Source: CAWDCV01 sp963728125
Lineage (GTDB): Bacteria > Actinomycetota > Actinomycetes > CAWDCV01
Assembly: GCA_963728125.1 (NCBI GenBank)
Contig: CAVSIZ010000014.1
Coordinates: 21,700-85,699, forward strand
Length of the DNA: 64,000 bases
Reading direction: 5' to 3'
Below are positions 25,322-34,679 of this stretch, in pieces. The translations under genes were made by a program, and so were the position numbers. The first letter of the stretch is position 1; each line of letters begins with the position of its first letter. A model generated the notes under the pieces. It was not told the origin of the DNA. It saw nothing but the letters and a program-made list of their open reading frames with translations, and did no database searches.

Positions 25322-25966
25322 GTGTCGCACGGCGGACCACGCTCCAATCACGGGGCGCAGTCGCGGCCGAGCACGACGACCAGGTCCGGGCACGACGAGG
25401 CGGTGCGCATGGCGGGCGAGCAGGGACTGCTGTTCGAGACGCAGGACTCCGTGCTGCCCGAGGACGTCGGCTATCGCGGGCCAACGGCGTGCGCGGCTGC
25501 CGGGATCACGTACCGCCAACTCGACTACTGGGCGCGCACCGGCTTGGTGGAGGCGAGCATTCGCCCAGCCAGCGGCTCTGGGACGCAGCGCCTCTACAGC
25601 TTCCGCGACATCATCGTGCTGCGCGTGGTCAAGAGCCTCCTCGACACCGGCATCTCCCTCCAGCAGATCCGCAGCGCAGTCGCTCACCTGCGCCAGCGCG
25701 GCATCTCCGATCTCGCCGGGATCACGCTCATGAGTGACGGCGCCACCGTCTACGAGTGCACGTCGGCCGACGAGGTCGTCGATCTCATCCAGGGCGGGCA
25801 GGGCGTGTTCGCGATCGCGGTCGGAAAGGTCTGGCGCGAGGTCGAAGGGACGCTGGCCGAACTGCCGGGGGAGCGCGCCGCCGATTCCGAGGATGCTGCG
25901 GCCGAGCCCGCGGTCGGCGCAAACGACGAGTTGTCCCAGCGCCGCCGGAGCCGTACCACCGCCTGA
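25322..25966 (+). CDS. MerR family transcriptional regulator (second)
   Basis: The 214-residue protein has a low-complexity N-terminal extension of about 45 residues, then a MerR winged helix (GYRGPTACAAAGITYRQLDY, WARTGLVEASIRPASGSGTQ, RLYSFRDIIVLRVVKSLLD) and a C-terminal domain (GVFAIAVGKVWREVEGTLAE). GGGAGG six bases before the GTG sets the start. It is the usual gene between the DUF151 protein and gcvP in actinobacteria. Its targets are unknown; no metal- or drug-binding residues stand out. Confidence 0.9.
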   Translation: MSHGGPRSNHGAQSRPSTTTRSGHDEAVRMAGEQGLLFETQDSVLPEDVGYRGPTACAAAGITYRQLDYWARTGLVEASIRPASGSGTQRLYSFRDIIVLRVVKSLLDTGISLQQIRSAVAHLRQRGISDLAGITLMSDGATVYECTSADEVVDLIQGGQGVFAIAVGKVWREVEGTLAELPGERAADSEDAAAEPAVGANDELSQRRRSRTTA

Positions 25967-26070
25967 CGCGTCATCCGATCGCGCCTGGGCCTCGCGGCGG
26001 TCGCCGCGAACCCGTGCGATACGCCATCGAGTGATGTCGTGCGCGTCCTGCAACAGGCGCATCACTCACG

Positions 26071-26092
26071 ACGATCACGTCTACGTGATCGT
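26071..26092 (+). repeat. Perfect ten-base inverted repeat
   Basis: ACGATCACGT-ct-ACGTGATCGT lies 105 bases after the MerR stop and about 70 bases before the glycine riboswitch. It could be an operator for the gcvP promoter or a terminator for the MerR gene; no T-run follows. It lies inside a 39-codon frame (26034-26153, CASCNRRITHDDHVYVIV) that I do not call as a gene. Confidence 0.35.
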
Positions 26093-26154
26093 GTCGGCTG
26101 GCGTGAGGTGGCGCGGTCGTGTGCGGTCGACGCTGGTACGGTCGGGGGGCTGAC

Positions 26155-26362
26155 GACGCCCTGCGGGAGAGTCCCGCGCAGCCAGCGCGGGGCGCCGAAG
26201 GAGCAACCCTCCCCGGAACCTCTCAGGCCAACGGACCGCAGGGACGAGGCGACTCTGGAGAGCAGGCGCAGCGACGCGCCTCGCCGACGGTGCAAGTTCG
26301 AGTCCGTCCGCAGGACGAGCTCGGGCGAAGCTCTCAGGCTCCATGACAGAGGGGGAGGCCCG
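26155..26362 (+). ncRNA. Tandem glycine riboswitch
   Basis: Two aptamers are recognisable in the gcvP leader. Aptamer 1 has CGGGAGAGTCCCG, then GCGCCGAAGGAGCAA, CCTCTCAGGC and GACGAGGCGACTCTGGAGAG. Aptamer 2 has CTGGAGAG, GCCGACGGTGCAAGT, CTCTCAGGCT and GACAGAGGGGGAGG. These are the conserved glycine-aptamer cores. They precede gcvP by about 70 bases, so glycine should switch on its own breakdown. The expression platform (terminator versus ribosome-site masking) cannot be decided by eye; the gcvP ribosome site aggaga lies just downstream. Confidence 0.9.
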
Positions 26363-26433
26363 CGAGAGCGTGCCTCCGTCGCGCTCGTGGGTGCCCACGC
26401 ACACCCACCGGCAGGCAACCTCAGGAGACGCCC

Positions 26434-29346
26434 GTGACCGACGCCGGCGAGCACCGTCCCTCATCGATTGCTGCAGGCGCGCACCTCGATTCCGACGCGC
26501 CCTTTGTCGAACGCCATATCGGACCGTCCGCCGACGAGCAGGCAAAGATGCTCGCGGTCGTCGGGTATGGCTCTGTGGACGAGCTGGTGGCTGCCGCCAT
26601 CCCCGACTCCATCCAGGCGTTCGACACCCTCAACCTGCCCATCGCGAGTAGCGAGCCGCAGGTGCTGGCGGAGTTGCGGGGGCTCGCCGCCCGCAACCGT
26701 CGCATCGCGTCGATGATCGGGCTGGGCTACGCCGAGACCATCACCCCACCGGTCATCCGCCGCAACGTGTTGGAGAACCCCGGCTGGTACACCGCGTACA
26801 CGCCGTACCAGCCGGAAATCTCCCAGGGCCGGCTCGAAGCGCTGCTCAACTTTCAGACCATGATTGCTGACCTCACCGGGCTTCCGACGGCCGGAGCATC
26901 GCTGCTCGACGAAGCCACCGCCGCAGCCGAAGCGATGGCTCTGGCACGGCGGATGTCCAAGGCGACCAGCAACCGATTCGTCGTCGACATCGACGTGCAT
27001 CCGCAGACACTCGCCGTGCTCCGCACCCGTGCCGTCCCACTCGGCATCGAGCTGGTGGAGGCCGACATCGCCGATGGCCTGCCGGAGGGGGAGCTGTTCG
27101 GCGCGCTGCTGCAGTACCCCGGCTCTACTGGAGCCGTCCGCGATCTGTCTGCCGTGATCGCCGCGGCGCATGAGCGCAAGGCACTCGTCACTGTGGCCGC
27201 GGACATCCTCGGGCTGGTGCTGCTGCGTGCACCCGCAGAGATCGGTGCCGACATCGTCGTCGGCTCGACCCAGCGATTCGGCGTGCCGCTCGGCTTCGGC
27301 GGGCCACACGCCGCTTTCATTGCCGTACGGACGGGGCTGGAGCGCAGCCTGCCTGGACGGCTCGTTGGCGTATCCGTCGACGCCGACGGCAGGCCGGCGT
27401 ACCGGTTGGCACTCCAGACGCGCGAGCAGCACATCCGGCGCGAGAAGGCCACCAGCAACATCTGCACGGCGCAGGTCCTGCTCGCGGTCATGGCCAGCAT
27501 GTACGCCGTCTACCACGGGCCGGAGGGGCTGCGAGCCATTGCGCTGCGCGTCCACCGCTACGCCACGCTGCTTGCCGCTGGCCTGCGCGACAGCGGTGTG
27601 GAGCTCGTCCACGACGCGTTCTTCGACACCGTCACCGCGCGCGTCCCCGGTCGTGCCGCCGAGGTCGTCGCCGCTGCTCTCGACAACGGAGTCAATCTGC
27701 GACTCGTCGACGACGACGTCATCGGTATCAGCTGCAACGAGGTGACGCGACGCCAGCACGTGCGAGCCGTGTGGCGGGCCTTCGGTGTGGACGGTCCGGA
27801 CATCGACGAACTCGACGCCACGACCGACAGCGCGCTGCCCGATTCGCTGCTGCGCACCGACGAGATCCTGACCCACCCGGTGTTTCGCTCCCACCACTCC
27901 GAGACCGCGATGCTGCGGTACCTGCGGCGGCTATCCGACAAGGACGTCGCGCTCGACCGCTCGATGATTCCGCTCGGCTCCTGCACGATGAAGCTCAACG
28001 GCACCACCGAGATGGAGCCGATTAGCTGGCCGGAGTTCGCCGACATCCATCCGTTCGCTCCGATCGAGCAGGGTCGCGGCTACCTCGAGCTGATCGGCGA
28101 CCTCGAGACCTGGCTCGCGGAGCTCACCGGCTACGACGCGGTCTCACTCCAGCCCAACGCCGGCTCTCAGGGCGAGCTCGCCGGGTTGCTGGCGATCTCC
28201 GCGTATCACCGAGCGAACGGCAACGAGGAGCGCGACGTCTGTCTCATCCCGTCCTCGGCGCACGGGACGAATGCCGCGAGTGCCGTGATGGCTGGCATGC
28301 GTGTGGTCGTCGTCAAATGCCGCAGCAACGGCGACGTCGACGTCGACGACTTACAGGCAAAAATCGACGCCCACAAGGACCGGCTGGCGGCCCTGATGGT
28401 CACCTATCCGTCCACGCACGGCGTCTTCGAGGCGGCGATCACCGAAATCTGCGCTGCGGTGCACGAGGCCGGCGGCCAGGTGTACGTCGACGGCGCCAAC
28501 CTGAACGCGCTCGTCGGTCTGGCCCGACCCGGCGCATTCGGCGCCGACGTGAGCCACCTCAACCTGCACAAGACGTTCTGCATCCCGCACGGTGGTGGCG
28601 GTCCCGGTGTCGGGCCGGTTGCCGCGCGAGCGCACCTCGCGCCGTACCTGCCTGGTCATCCGATGCGCGACGTCTCCGTCACCGGCTCGCACGCCGTCGA
28701 GGGGTCGGGACAAGGACCCGTCAGCGCCGCGCCCTGGGGGTCTGCGGGCATCCTGCCGATTCCGTGGGCCTACATCCGACTCATGGGCGCCGCCGGGCTC
28801 CGGCACGCCACGGAGGTGGCGATCCTGTCGGCGAACTACGTCGCTCGGCAGCTCGCGCCGCACTATCCGGTCCTCTACACCGGCCGCGGTGGCCTGGTGG
28901 CGCACGAGTGCATCGTCGACCTGCGCCCCCTCACCAAGGAGACCGGCGTCACCGTCGAGGACGTCGCCAAGCGGCTGATCGACTACGGCTTCCATGCGCC
29001 CACGATGTCGTTCCCGGTCGCCGGGACGCTGATGATCGAACCGACCGAGTCGGAGGATCTCGCCGAGCTCGACCGGTTCTGCGATGCGATGATCGCGATC
29101 CGCGAGGAGATCCGGCGGGTCGCGGCGGACGATTGGCCGCGCGATGCCAACCCGCTGCGGAACGCGCCGCACACCGCCGCCATGGTCGCCGGGTCATGGG
29201 ATGTTCCGTACTCGCGCGAGGAAGCGGTCTTCCCGGCGGCGTCCTTGCGGGAAAGCAAGTACTGGCCGCCGGTCCGGCGCGTTGACAACGCCTACGGCGA
29301 TCGCAACCTGGTCTGCGCGTGCCCGCCGATCAGCGCGTACGAATAG
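26434..29346 (+). CDS. gcvP: Glycine dehydrogenase (aminomethyl-transferring), P protein
   Basis: The 970-residue single-chain (alpha-beta fused) P protein decarboxylates glycine and loads the H-protein lipoyl arm. It shows FVERHIGPSADEQAKML, ENPGWYTAYTPYQPEISQGR, a full second half with GSCTMKLN, PNAGSQGELAGL and the PLP lysine in LHKTFCIPHGGGGPG (Lys713). Length matches family members. The GTG start follows AGGAG. It is controlled by the tandem glycine riboswitch in its leader and closes the gcvH-to-gcvP region. The gcvT and lpd partners must lie elsewhere. Confidence 0.98.
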   Translation: MTDAGEHRPSSIAAGAHLDSDAPFVERHIGPSADEQAKMLAVVGYGSVDELVAAAIPDSIQAFDTLNLPIASSEPQVLAELRGLAARNRRIASMIGLGYAETITPPVIRRNVLENPGWYTAYTPYQPEISQGRLEALLNFQTMIADLTGLPTAGASLLDEATAAAEAMALARRMSKATSNRFVVDIDVHPQTLAVLRTRAVPLGIELVEADIADGLPEGELFGALLQYPGSTGAVRDLSAVIAAAHERKALVTVAADILGLVLLRAPAEIGADIVVGSTQRFGVPLGFGGPHAAFIAVRTGLERSLPGRLVGVSVDADGRPAYRLALQTREQHIRREKATSNICTAQVLLAVMASMYAVYHGPEGLRAIALRVHRYATLLAAGLRDSGVELVHDAFFDTVTARVPGRAAEVVAAALDNGVNLRLVDDDVIGISCNEVTRRQHVRAVWRAFGVDGPDIDELDATTDSALPDSLLRTDEILTHPVFRSHHSETAMLRYLRRLSDKDVALDRSMIPLGSCTMKLNGTTEMEPISWPEFADIHPFAPIEQGRGYLELIGDLETWLAELTGYDAVSLQPNAGSQGELAGLLAISAYHRANGNEERDVCLIPSSAHGTNAASAVMAGMRVVVVKCRSNGDVDVDDLQAKIDAHKDRLAALMVTYPSTHGVFEAAITEICAAVHEAGGQVYVDGANLNALVGLARPGAFGADVSHLNLHKTFCIPHGGGGPGVGPVAARAHLAPYLPGHPMRDVSVTGSHAVEGSGQGPVSAAPWGSAGILPIPWAYIRLMGAAGLRHATEVAILSANYVARQLAPHYPVLYTGRGGLVAHECIVDLRPLTKETGVTVEDVAKRLIDYGFHAPTMSFPVAGTLMIEPTESEDLAELDRFCDAMIAIREEIRRVAADDWPRDANPLRNAPHTAAMVAGSWDVPYSREEAVFPAASLRESKYWPPVRRVDNAYGDRNLVCACPPISAYE

Positions 29347-29358
29347 GGCGGGTAGCAG

Positions 29359-29616
29359 TCAGACGATCTCCTCGTCGACGTAGCACCAACGCCAGTCCTC
29401 GCCCGGCTCGAACGATCGGACGACCGGATGCTCGACGCCGCGCGCGTGCGCAGACGCGTGCCGCTGCGGCGACGAGTCGCAACAGCCCACGTGCCCGCAG
29501 GTTAGGCACAGGCGCAGGTGCACCCATCGGGTTCCGTCGCGCAGGCACTCTTCGCATCCGTTGGGAGTCGTCGGTTCGACCGGCTGCAGATCTGCCACAT
29601 GCGGACAGCTCGTCAC
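29359..29616 (-). CDS. UBP-type zinc-finger protein
   Basis: The 85-residue protein is essentially one ZnF-UBP domain: SCPHVADLQPVEP, CEECLRDGTRWVHLRLCLTC, GHVGCCDSSPQRHASAHA, and a tail DWRWCYVDEEIV. The Cys/His spacing matches bacterial UBP-type finger proteins. The second GTG is chosen because AAGGAG lies seven bases upstream. It converges on gcvP with 12 bases between stops. The function in bacteria is unknown. Confidence 0.9.
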   Translation of the reverse strand: MTSCPHVADLQPVEPTTPNGCEECLRDGTRWVHLRLCLTCGHVGCCDSSPQRHASAHARGVEHPVVRSFEPGEDWRWCYVDEEIV

Positions 29617-29774
29617 TCTCGCGCTCCTTGCCACGGCGACAATTCTTCACCACGATCCAAATGCGCGCTCCGTCGCGTATCCAAGCTGCGCCCGTAGCGG
29701 AACAGTTCGCGAACTGCCCGTGAGTAGGGCAGCCTGCCCCTGTTCCCACGCAGTGCCCACGCAGGAGGACCCCG

Positions 29775-31343
29775 GTGGTTCAGGTACTGGTGCTCCTCGC
29801 GCTCGCCTTGCTGGTCTCGGCGCTCGCTCGCCGCCGCGGCTGGTCAGCGCCGCTCCTGCTCGTGCTCGTCGGCGTCGTCGTGTCGTTCGTGCCGGGGATC
29901 CCGGTCTACGAACTCGATCCTGACCTGGTGCTGCTCGTGTTCTTGCCGCCCCTGCTGTACTGGGCGGCCTGGGAGAGCTCGTACCTGAACCTGCGCCAAA
30001 ACCTGCGGGCCATCGGTCTGCTGTCCGTGGGGCTGGTGCTCTTCACCGCATTCGCGGTGGGGTACGTGATGCACTCGCTCGTTCCGGGCCTGGGCCTCGC
30101 TGCTGCGCTGGCGCTCGGCGCGATCGTGGCGCCGCCCGATGCCGTGGCGGCGACTGCCATCGGCCGCGAGATGGGACTGCCACGTCGACTCATCACCATC
30201 CTTGCCGGGGAAAGCCTGATCAACGATGCGACCGCATTGACGGCGTACCGCGTTGCCGTGAGTGCTGCGATGGGAGGGGGGTTCTCGCTCCTGGGCGGCA
30301 TCGAGGAGTTCGGCCTCGCCGCTCTGGGCGGAGCAGCGATCGGCCTCGTTGGTGCGGTCATCGTCGAGCGACTGGTGCGGTGGCTCCGTGACCCGCTGGT
30401 CGAGAACGGCCTATCCCTCCTGACGCCCTTCGCCTGCTACCTCGCGGCCGAGGAGATCCACGCCTCGGGCGTCATCGCCGTCGTCGTGGCCGGGCTGTTC
30501 CTCGGGCATCGCGCACCCCGCGACCTCGGCTATGCCACCCGCCTGCAAGCAGAGAGCGTCTGGCGGATCGTCAGCTTCGGCCTCGAATCGATCGTCTTCC
30601 TCCTCATCGGCCTGCAAGTACGCGCCGTGGCCGTCTCGCTGTCCGACTGGCCGTCGTCCCAGCTGCTCCTCTACTCAGCGGCAATCGTGGTCACCGTCAT
30701 CGTGGTGCGCTTCGCCTGGGTGTTTCCCGCGACGTACCTGCCACGCCGGTTGAGTCGGGCCATACGCGAGCGGGATCCCGCACCGCCGTGGCAGTGGGCC
30801 GTGGTCGTTAGCTGGGCCGGTATGCGTGGGGTGGTGTCGCTCGCCGCGGCCTTCGCCCTGCCCATTGACTTCCCGCAGCGGGACTTGATCCTGTTCCTCA
30901 CCTTCGTCGTCGTCATCGCCACTCTCGTCGGGCAGGGCTTCACGTTGCCCAAGGTGATCCGTCGGCTGGGCGTGACGGCGTCGGAGTCGCTGCAGGACAA
31001 CCTCGCCGAGGCCGATGCCCAGCAGCGGGCAGCGCGCGCCGCGATCGAGCGGCTCGACCAGATCGTCGAGGAGGAGGGGAACATCTCCGACGACATCGTG
31101 CAGAACCTTCGGGACAAGGCCGAGATCCGAACCTTCGGCGCGTGGGAACGGCTCGGAGGCGGCCGCGGCCATGCCAACTCCGAGACGCCCACCGCGACCT
31201 ACCGGCGGCTGCGTCGAGCCATGCTCGAGGCAGAGCGCGACGTGTTCGTCCAGCTGCGCGACGATCGCCGCATCGACGACGAGGTGCTGCGCCGCGTCCT
31301 GCTCGAACTCGACCTGGAAGAGGCGATGCTCGCTCGCGACTAA
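29775..31343 (+). CDS. Na+/H+ antiporter (CPA1 family)
   Basis: The 522-residue protein has about twelve membrane helices. Key CPA1 motifs are LVLLVFLPPLLYWAAWESS, LGAIVAPPDAVAATAI (ion-binding Asp pair region), LAGESLINDATALTAYR (Asn-Asp) and a late SWAGMRGVVSLAAAFALP. The C-terminal about 130 residues are cytoplasmic and helical (AARAAIERLDQIVEEEGNIS). It exchanges cytoplasmic Na+ or K+ for protons. The GTG start follows caggagga. It is intact, in contrast with the antiporter remnant at 2892-3122. Confidence 0.95.
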   Translation: MVQVLVLLALALLVSALARRRGWSAPLLLVLVGVVVSFVPGIPVYELDPDLVLLVFLPPLLYWAAWESSYLNLRQNLRAIGLLSVGLVLFTAFAVGYVMHSLVPGLGLAAALALGAIVAPPDAVAATAIGREMGLPRRLITILAGESLINDATALTAYRVAVSAAMGGGFSLLGGIEEFGLAALGGAAIGLVGAVIVERLVRWLRDPLVENGLSLLTPFACYLAAEEIHASGVIAVVVAGLFLGHRAPRDLGYATRLQAESVWRIVSFGLESIVFLLIGLQVRAVAVSLSDWPSSQLLLYSAAIVVTVIVVRFAWVFPATYLPRRLSRAIRERDPAPPWQWAVVVSWAGMRGVVSLAAAFALPIDFPQRDLILFLTFVVVIATLVGQGFTLPKVIRRLGVTASESLQDNLAEADAQQRAARAAIERLDQIVEEEGNISDDIVQNLRDKAEIRTFGAWERLGGGRGHANSETPTATYRRLRRAMLEAERDVFVQLRDDRRIDDEVLRRVLLELDLEEAMLARD

Positions 31344-31458
31344 TGATCCCTCTCGGCCGCCGTTCGCAATCGGCGTAGCCGCTGCAGGATGACAGAGCGC
31401 TCATCGACCGGTTCGATCCTGGTGAGACGTCGAGCGCCCGTATGTCACAGGAGGACAT

Positions 31459-33141
31459 GTGCAGCCAGCCGAAGACCGCCGGGCCAGCCGGCCGTCGATC
31501 CTCACCGTCGACGACGACGGTGCGGTGTCACGTGCGGTGGCGCGCGATCTCCGCCGACGCTACGGCGAAGAGTTCCGTATCGTTCGCGCGGACTCGGGGG
31601 CACAGGCGCTCGAGGCGTTGCGCGAGATCAAGCTGCGCGGTGACCGCGTCGCGGTGCTGCTCGCCGACTACCGCATGCCCGAGATGAGTGGCCTGGAGTT
31701 CCTCGAGCAGGCGATGGACTTGTTTCCCAGTGCTGCGCGCGCGCTCTTGACCGCGTACGCCGACACGGATGCGGCGATTCAGGCGATCAACATCATCGAC
31801 CTCGACCACTATCTGTTGAAGCCGTGGGATCCGCCGGAGGAGAAGCTTTATCCGGTGATCGACGCCTTGATCGAGGTGTGGCGAGCTGCCCGGGAGCAGC
31901 CGCTCCACGAGACGAAGCTCATCGGTCACCGCTGGTCCGCGCGCAGCCACGAGATCCGCGACTTCCTCGCGCGGAACATGGTCCCGTACCACTACTTCGC
32001 CGCCGACGAGCCGGAGGGGGCGCGGCTGCTCGAGGCGGCCGGGCTGGACGCAGATGCGGTACCCGTGATCATTCCACCCGACGGCACGGTGATGGTGGCG
32101 CCGTCCACCACCGAGCTGGCCACCGCGGTGGGTTTGTCGACGGCACCCGCGACCGACTTCTACGACCTCGCCATCGTCGGTGGGGGACCGGCGGGATTGG
32201 GTGCGGCGGTCTACGGCGCGTCCGAGGGCCTGCGCACGGTGCTGGTCGAGAAGCAGGCGACCGGCGGTCAGGCAGGGCAGAGCTCGCGCATCGAGAACTA
32301 CCTGGGCTTTCCTGACGGCGTCTCGGGAGGGCAGCTCATCGACCGCGCACGGCGACAGGCGACGCGATTCGGTGCCGAGATGCTGACCGCGCGAGACGTC
32401 ACCGGATTGCAGCGGCGCGGATCGGCGCGCGTGCTGCATTTCGACGACGGATCCAACATCGCCGCGCATGCTGTCGTACTCGCGACCGGGGTGTCGTATC
32501 GCCGCCTGGCCGCACCGGGCGCTGACGACTTCGCCGGTCGCGGGGTCTACTACGGCGCTGCCGCGGTCGAGGCTCCGAACTGCCGCGAGCAAGACGTCTA
32601 CATCGTCGGGGGAGCGAATTCCGCCGGCCAGGCAGCGGTGTTCCTGTCCCCGCAAGCGCGCAGCGTCACCCTGCTCGTGCGGGGAGAGTCGCTCGAAAGA
32701 TCGATGTCGCACTACCTGATCGAGCAACTCCGTGACATCGACAACGTCCGGGTCCGCACCGGCGTCACTATCGTCGGCGCCAAAGGCGACGACCATCTCG
32801 AGCAGATCGAGGTTCGCGACGAGGCCACCGGGATCTGCGAGACGCTGCAGACCAGCTGGCTGTTCGTGTTTATCGGCGCGGCGCCGCTGACGGAGTGGCT
32901 CGACGGTGTCGTCGCTCGCGACCGCCTCGGCTTCGTACTCGCCGGTCCCGACCTGCTGGTCGACGGCAAGCGGCCGGCGGGCTGGGAGCTCGAGCGGGAT
33001 CCGTGGCACCTCGAGACCAACGTTCCCGGAGTGTTCGTCGCCGGCGACGTTCGTTCGGAGTCGGTGAAGCGCGTCGCCTCGGCGGTCGGCGAGGGCGCGA
33101 TGGCAGTGACGCTGGTCCACCGCTACCTGGAGAGGCTGTGA
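31459..33141 (+). CDS. Response-regulator receiver fused to thioredoxin-reductase-like flavoprotein lacking CxxC
   Basis: The protein has 560 residues. Residues 12-135 are a receiver domain with acidic pocket DDD at 18-20, phospho-acceptor Asp70 (LLADYRMPEMSG) and the conserved Lys in YLLKPWDPP. A linker of about 95 residues has a thioredoxin/glutaredoxin-like look (WSARSHEIRDFLARNMVPYH). From about 230 it is a thioredoxin-reductase fold: FAD motif IVGGGPAGLGAAVYG, IENYLGFPDG, NADPH motif VYIVGGANSAGQAAVF and C-terminal GVFVAGDVRSES. Where true reductases have CATC, this one has YYGAAAVEA. The GTG start follows aggagga. It is followed at five bases by its likely kinase. Confidence 0.93.
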   Translation: MQPAEDRRASRPSILTVDDDGAVSRAVARDLRRRYGEEFRIVRADSGAQALEALREIKLRGDRVAVLLADYRMPEMSGLEFLEQAMDLFPSAARALLTAYADTDAAIQAINIIDLDHYLLKPWDPPEEKLYPVIDALIEVWRAAREQPLHETKLIGHRWSARSHEIRDFLARNMVPYHYFAADEPEGARLLEAAGLDADAVPVIIPPDGTVMVAPSTTELATAVGLSTAPATDFYDLAIVGGGPAGLGAAVYGASEGLRTVLVEKQATGGQAGQSSRIENYLGFPDGVSGGQLIDRARRQATRFGAEMLTARDVTGLQRRGSARVLHFDDGSNIAAHAVVLATGVSYRRLAAPGADDFAGRGVYYGAAAVEAPNCREQDVYIVGGANSAGQAAVFLSPQARSVTLLVRGESLERSMSHYLIEQLRDIDNVRVRTGVTIVGAKGDDHLEQIEVRDEATGICETLQTSWLFVFIGAAPLTEWLDGVVARDRLGFVLAGPDLLVDGKRPAGWELERDPWHLETNVPGVFVAGDVRSESVKRVASAVGEGAMAVTLVHRYLERL

Positions 33142-33145
33142 CCAC

Positions 33146-34666
33146 ATGGAGCAGTCGAGCCGACGAGCGAGGGACGAGCGAGAAGGCGAGCGCGACCAGA
33201 TGACACAGGACACCCGACTGTCACCCGACGAGCTGCGCACCCTCTTCCTGTTCGAGAGTCTCGACGACGACAAGCTCGCCTGGCTCGCGGAGAACGGTCG
33301 GGTCGAGCAGGTCCCGGTCGGCCCGGTCTACACCGAGGGAGAGGACGCCACCTGCTTCTACGTCCTACTCGACGGCGAGGTGGCGCTGCTGCGCCGGGTG
33401 GGCACCGAGGACATCGAGGTCAACCGCACGTCGTATCGAGGCGTCTACGCGGGCGCCACCCAGGCGTACCTCGGCGAGCGCTTCCAGCAGAAGTACGTCA
33501 CTTCGCTGCGCGCGATCACGCCCGCCACGCTGTTCCTGCTGCCCGCGGCCGAATGGGCGGAGGCTATTCGCAGCTGGTTCCCGATGGCGATTCACCTGCT
33601 CGAGGGACTGTTCTTCGGCATTCAGAACACCAACCGCTTGGTCGGTCAGCGCGAACGCTTGCTCGCCCTGGGCTCGCTCTCCGCCGGATTGACCCATGAG
33701 CTGAACAATCCCGCGGCGGCAGCGGTGCGAGCCACTGCATCGCTGCGCGAGCGGGTCGCAGGGATGCGGGCCAAGCTCGGCTACCTGGCAGATGGCCACG
33801 TTCCTGCTGACGCCCTGCACCAGCTCGTCGCTCTCCAGGAGGCCGCGGTGGAGCGGGCGGCCAAGGCGACGCCGCTCGGACCGCTCGAGGCGTCCGATCG
33901 CGAGGACGAGGTGGGCGATTGGCTCGAGGACCGCTCGATCCGTCGCGCGTTCGACATCGCCCCTGTTCTCGTCACTGCGGGCCTCGACGTGCCGTGGCTC
34001 GAGGAGGTCGAGACCGCGGTCGATCCCGACATGCTCGAGAGTGCCGTGCACTGGCTCGCGTATGCCGTGGAGACCGAAAACCTGATGGGCGAGATCGAGG
34101 ACGCGACGACGCGCATCAGCACGCTCGTGGGCAAGGCCAAGCAGTACTCACAGATGGACCGCGCACCCCAGCAGGACATCGACATCCGGGACGGGCTCGA
34201 CAGCACCCTGGTCATGCTCGGCAGCAAGATCGGAAAGGGCATCCGCGTCGTCAAGGACTACGACGCCACGTTGCCGATCATCCCGGCGTACGGCGCCGAG
34301 CTCAACCAGGTCTGGACCAACATCATCGACAACGCCGTCGCGGCGATGGGAGAAACCGGCACGCTGACGCTGCGCACCGCGCCAGCAGACGACGACAGCC
34401 TGTCCGTATCGATCAGTGACACCGGTCCCGGCATCCCGCCCGACACGCTCGCGCGCATCTTCGAGCCGTTCTTCACGACCAAGCCGGTCGGCGAGGGGAC
34501 CGGGCTCGGGCTCGATATCTCCTGGCGAATCGTCGTGAACCGGCACGGCGGAGATATCACTGTCCGGTCGATGCCAGGAGAGACGACATTCGTCGTCACG
34601 TTGCCGACGACGGGGCCACGTCCATCCGAACGTCGACCGGTCGAGGATGACCCGACCGGCGAATAG
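33146..34666 (+). CDS. Sensor histidine kinase with N-terminal cyclic-nucleotide-binding domain
   Basis: The protein has 506 residues. An N-terminal cNMP-binding fold (LFLFESLDDDKLAWLAENGR, YTEGEDATCFYVLLDGEVAL) is followed by a linker, an H-box LSAGLTHELNNPAAAAVRA with His184 as phospho-acceptor, and a HATPase domain (N-box NQVWTNIIDNAVAAMG, G1 DTGPGIPPD, G2 GEGTGLGLDIS). There are no membrane helices, so the signal is cytoplasmic. An in-frame ATG at 33200 is an alternative start where homology begins. Only four bases separate it from the receiver-flavoprotein, making them a cognate pair. Confidence 0.93.
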   Translation: MEQSSRRARDEREGERDQMTQDTRLSPDELRTLFLFESLDDDKLAWLAENGRVEQVPVGPVYTEGEDATCFYVLLDGEVALLRRVGTEDIEVNRTSYRGVYAGATQAYLGERFQQKYVTSLRAITPATLFLLPAAEWAEAIRSWFPMAIHLLEGLFFGIQNTNRLVGQRERLLALGSLSAGLTHELNNPAAAAVRATASLRERVAGMRAKLGYLADGHVPADALHQLVALQEAAVERAAKATPLGPLEASDREDEVGDWLEDRSIRRAFDIAPVLVTAGLDVPWLEEVETAVDPDMLESAVHWLAYAVETENLMGEIEDATTRISTLVGKAKQYSQMDRAPQQDIDIRDGLDSTLVMLGSKIGKGIRVVKDYDATLPIIPAYGAELNQVWTNIIDNAVAAMGETGTLTLRTAPADDDSLSVSISDTGPGIPPDTLARIFEPFFTTKPVGEGTGLGLDISWRIVVNRHGGDITVRSMPGETTFVVTLPTTGPRPSERRPVEDDPTGE

Positions 34667-34679
34667 ATGTTGCGAGGAG

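Noticed and set aside
26034..26153. A 39-codon frame beginning MSCASCNRRITHDD
   Set aside because: The CxxC start is suggestive, but it lacks a ribosome site, contains a palindrome and overlaps the gcvP leader region; insufficient support.
31528..33273. A 581-codon open frame on the - strand
   Set aside because: Antisense to the receiver-flavoprotein gene, without homology.
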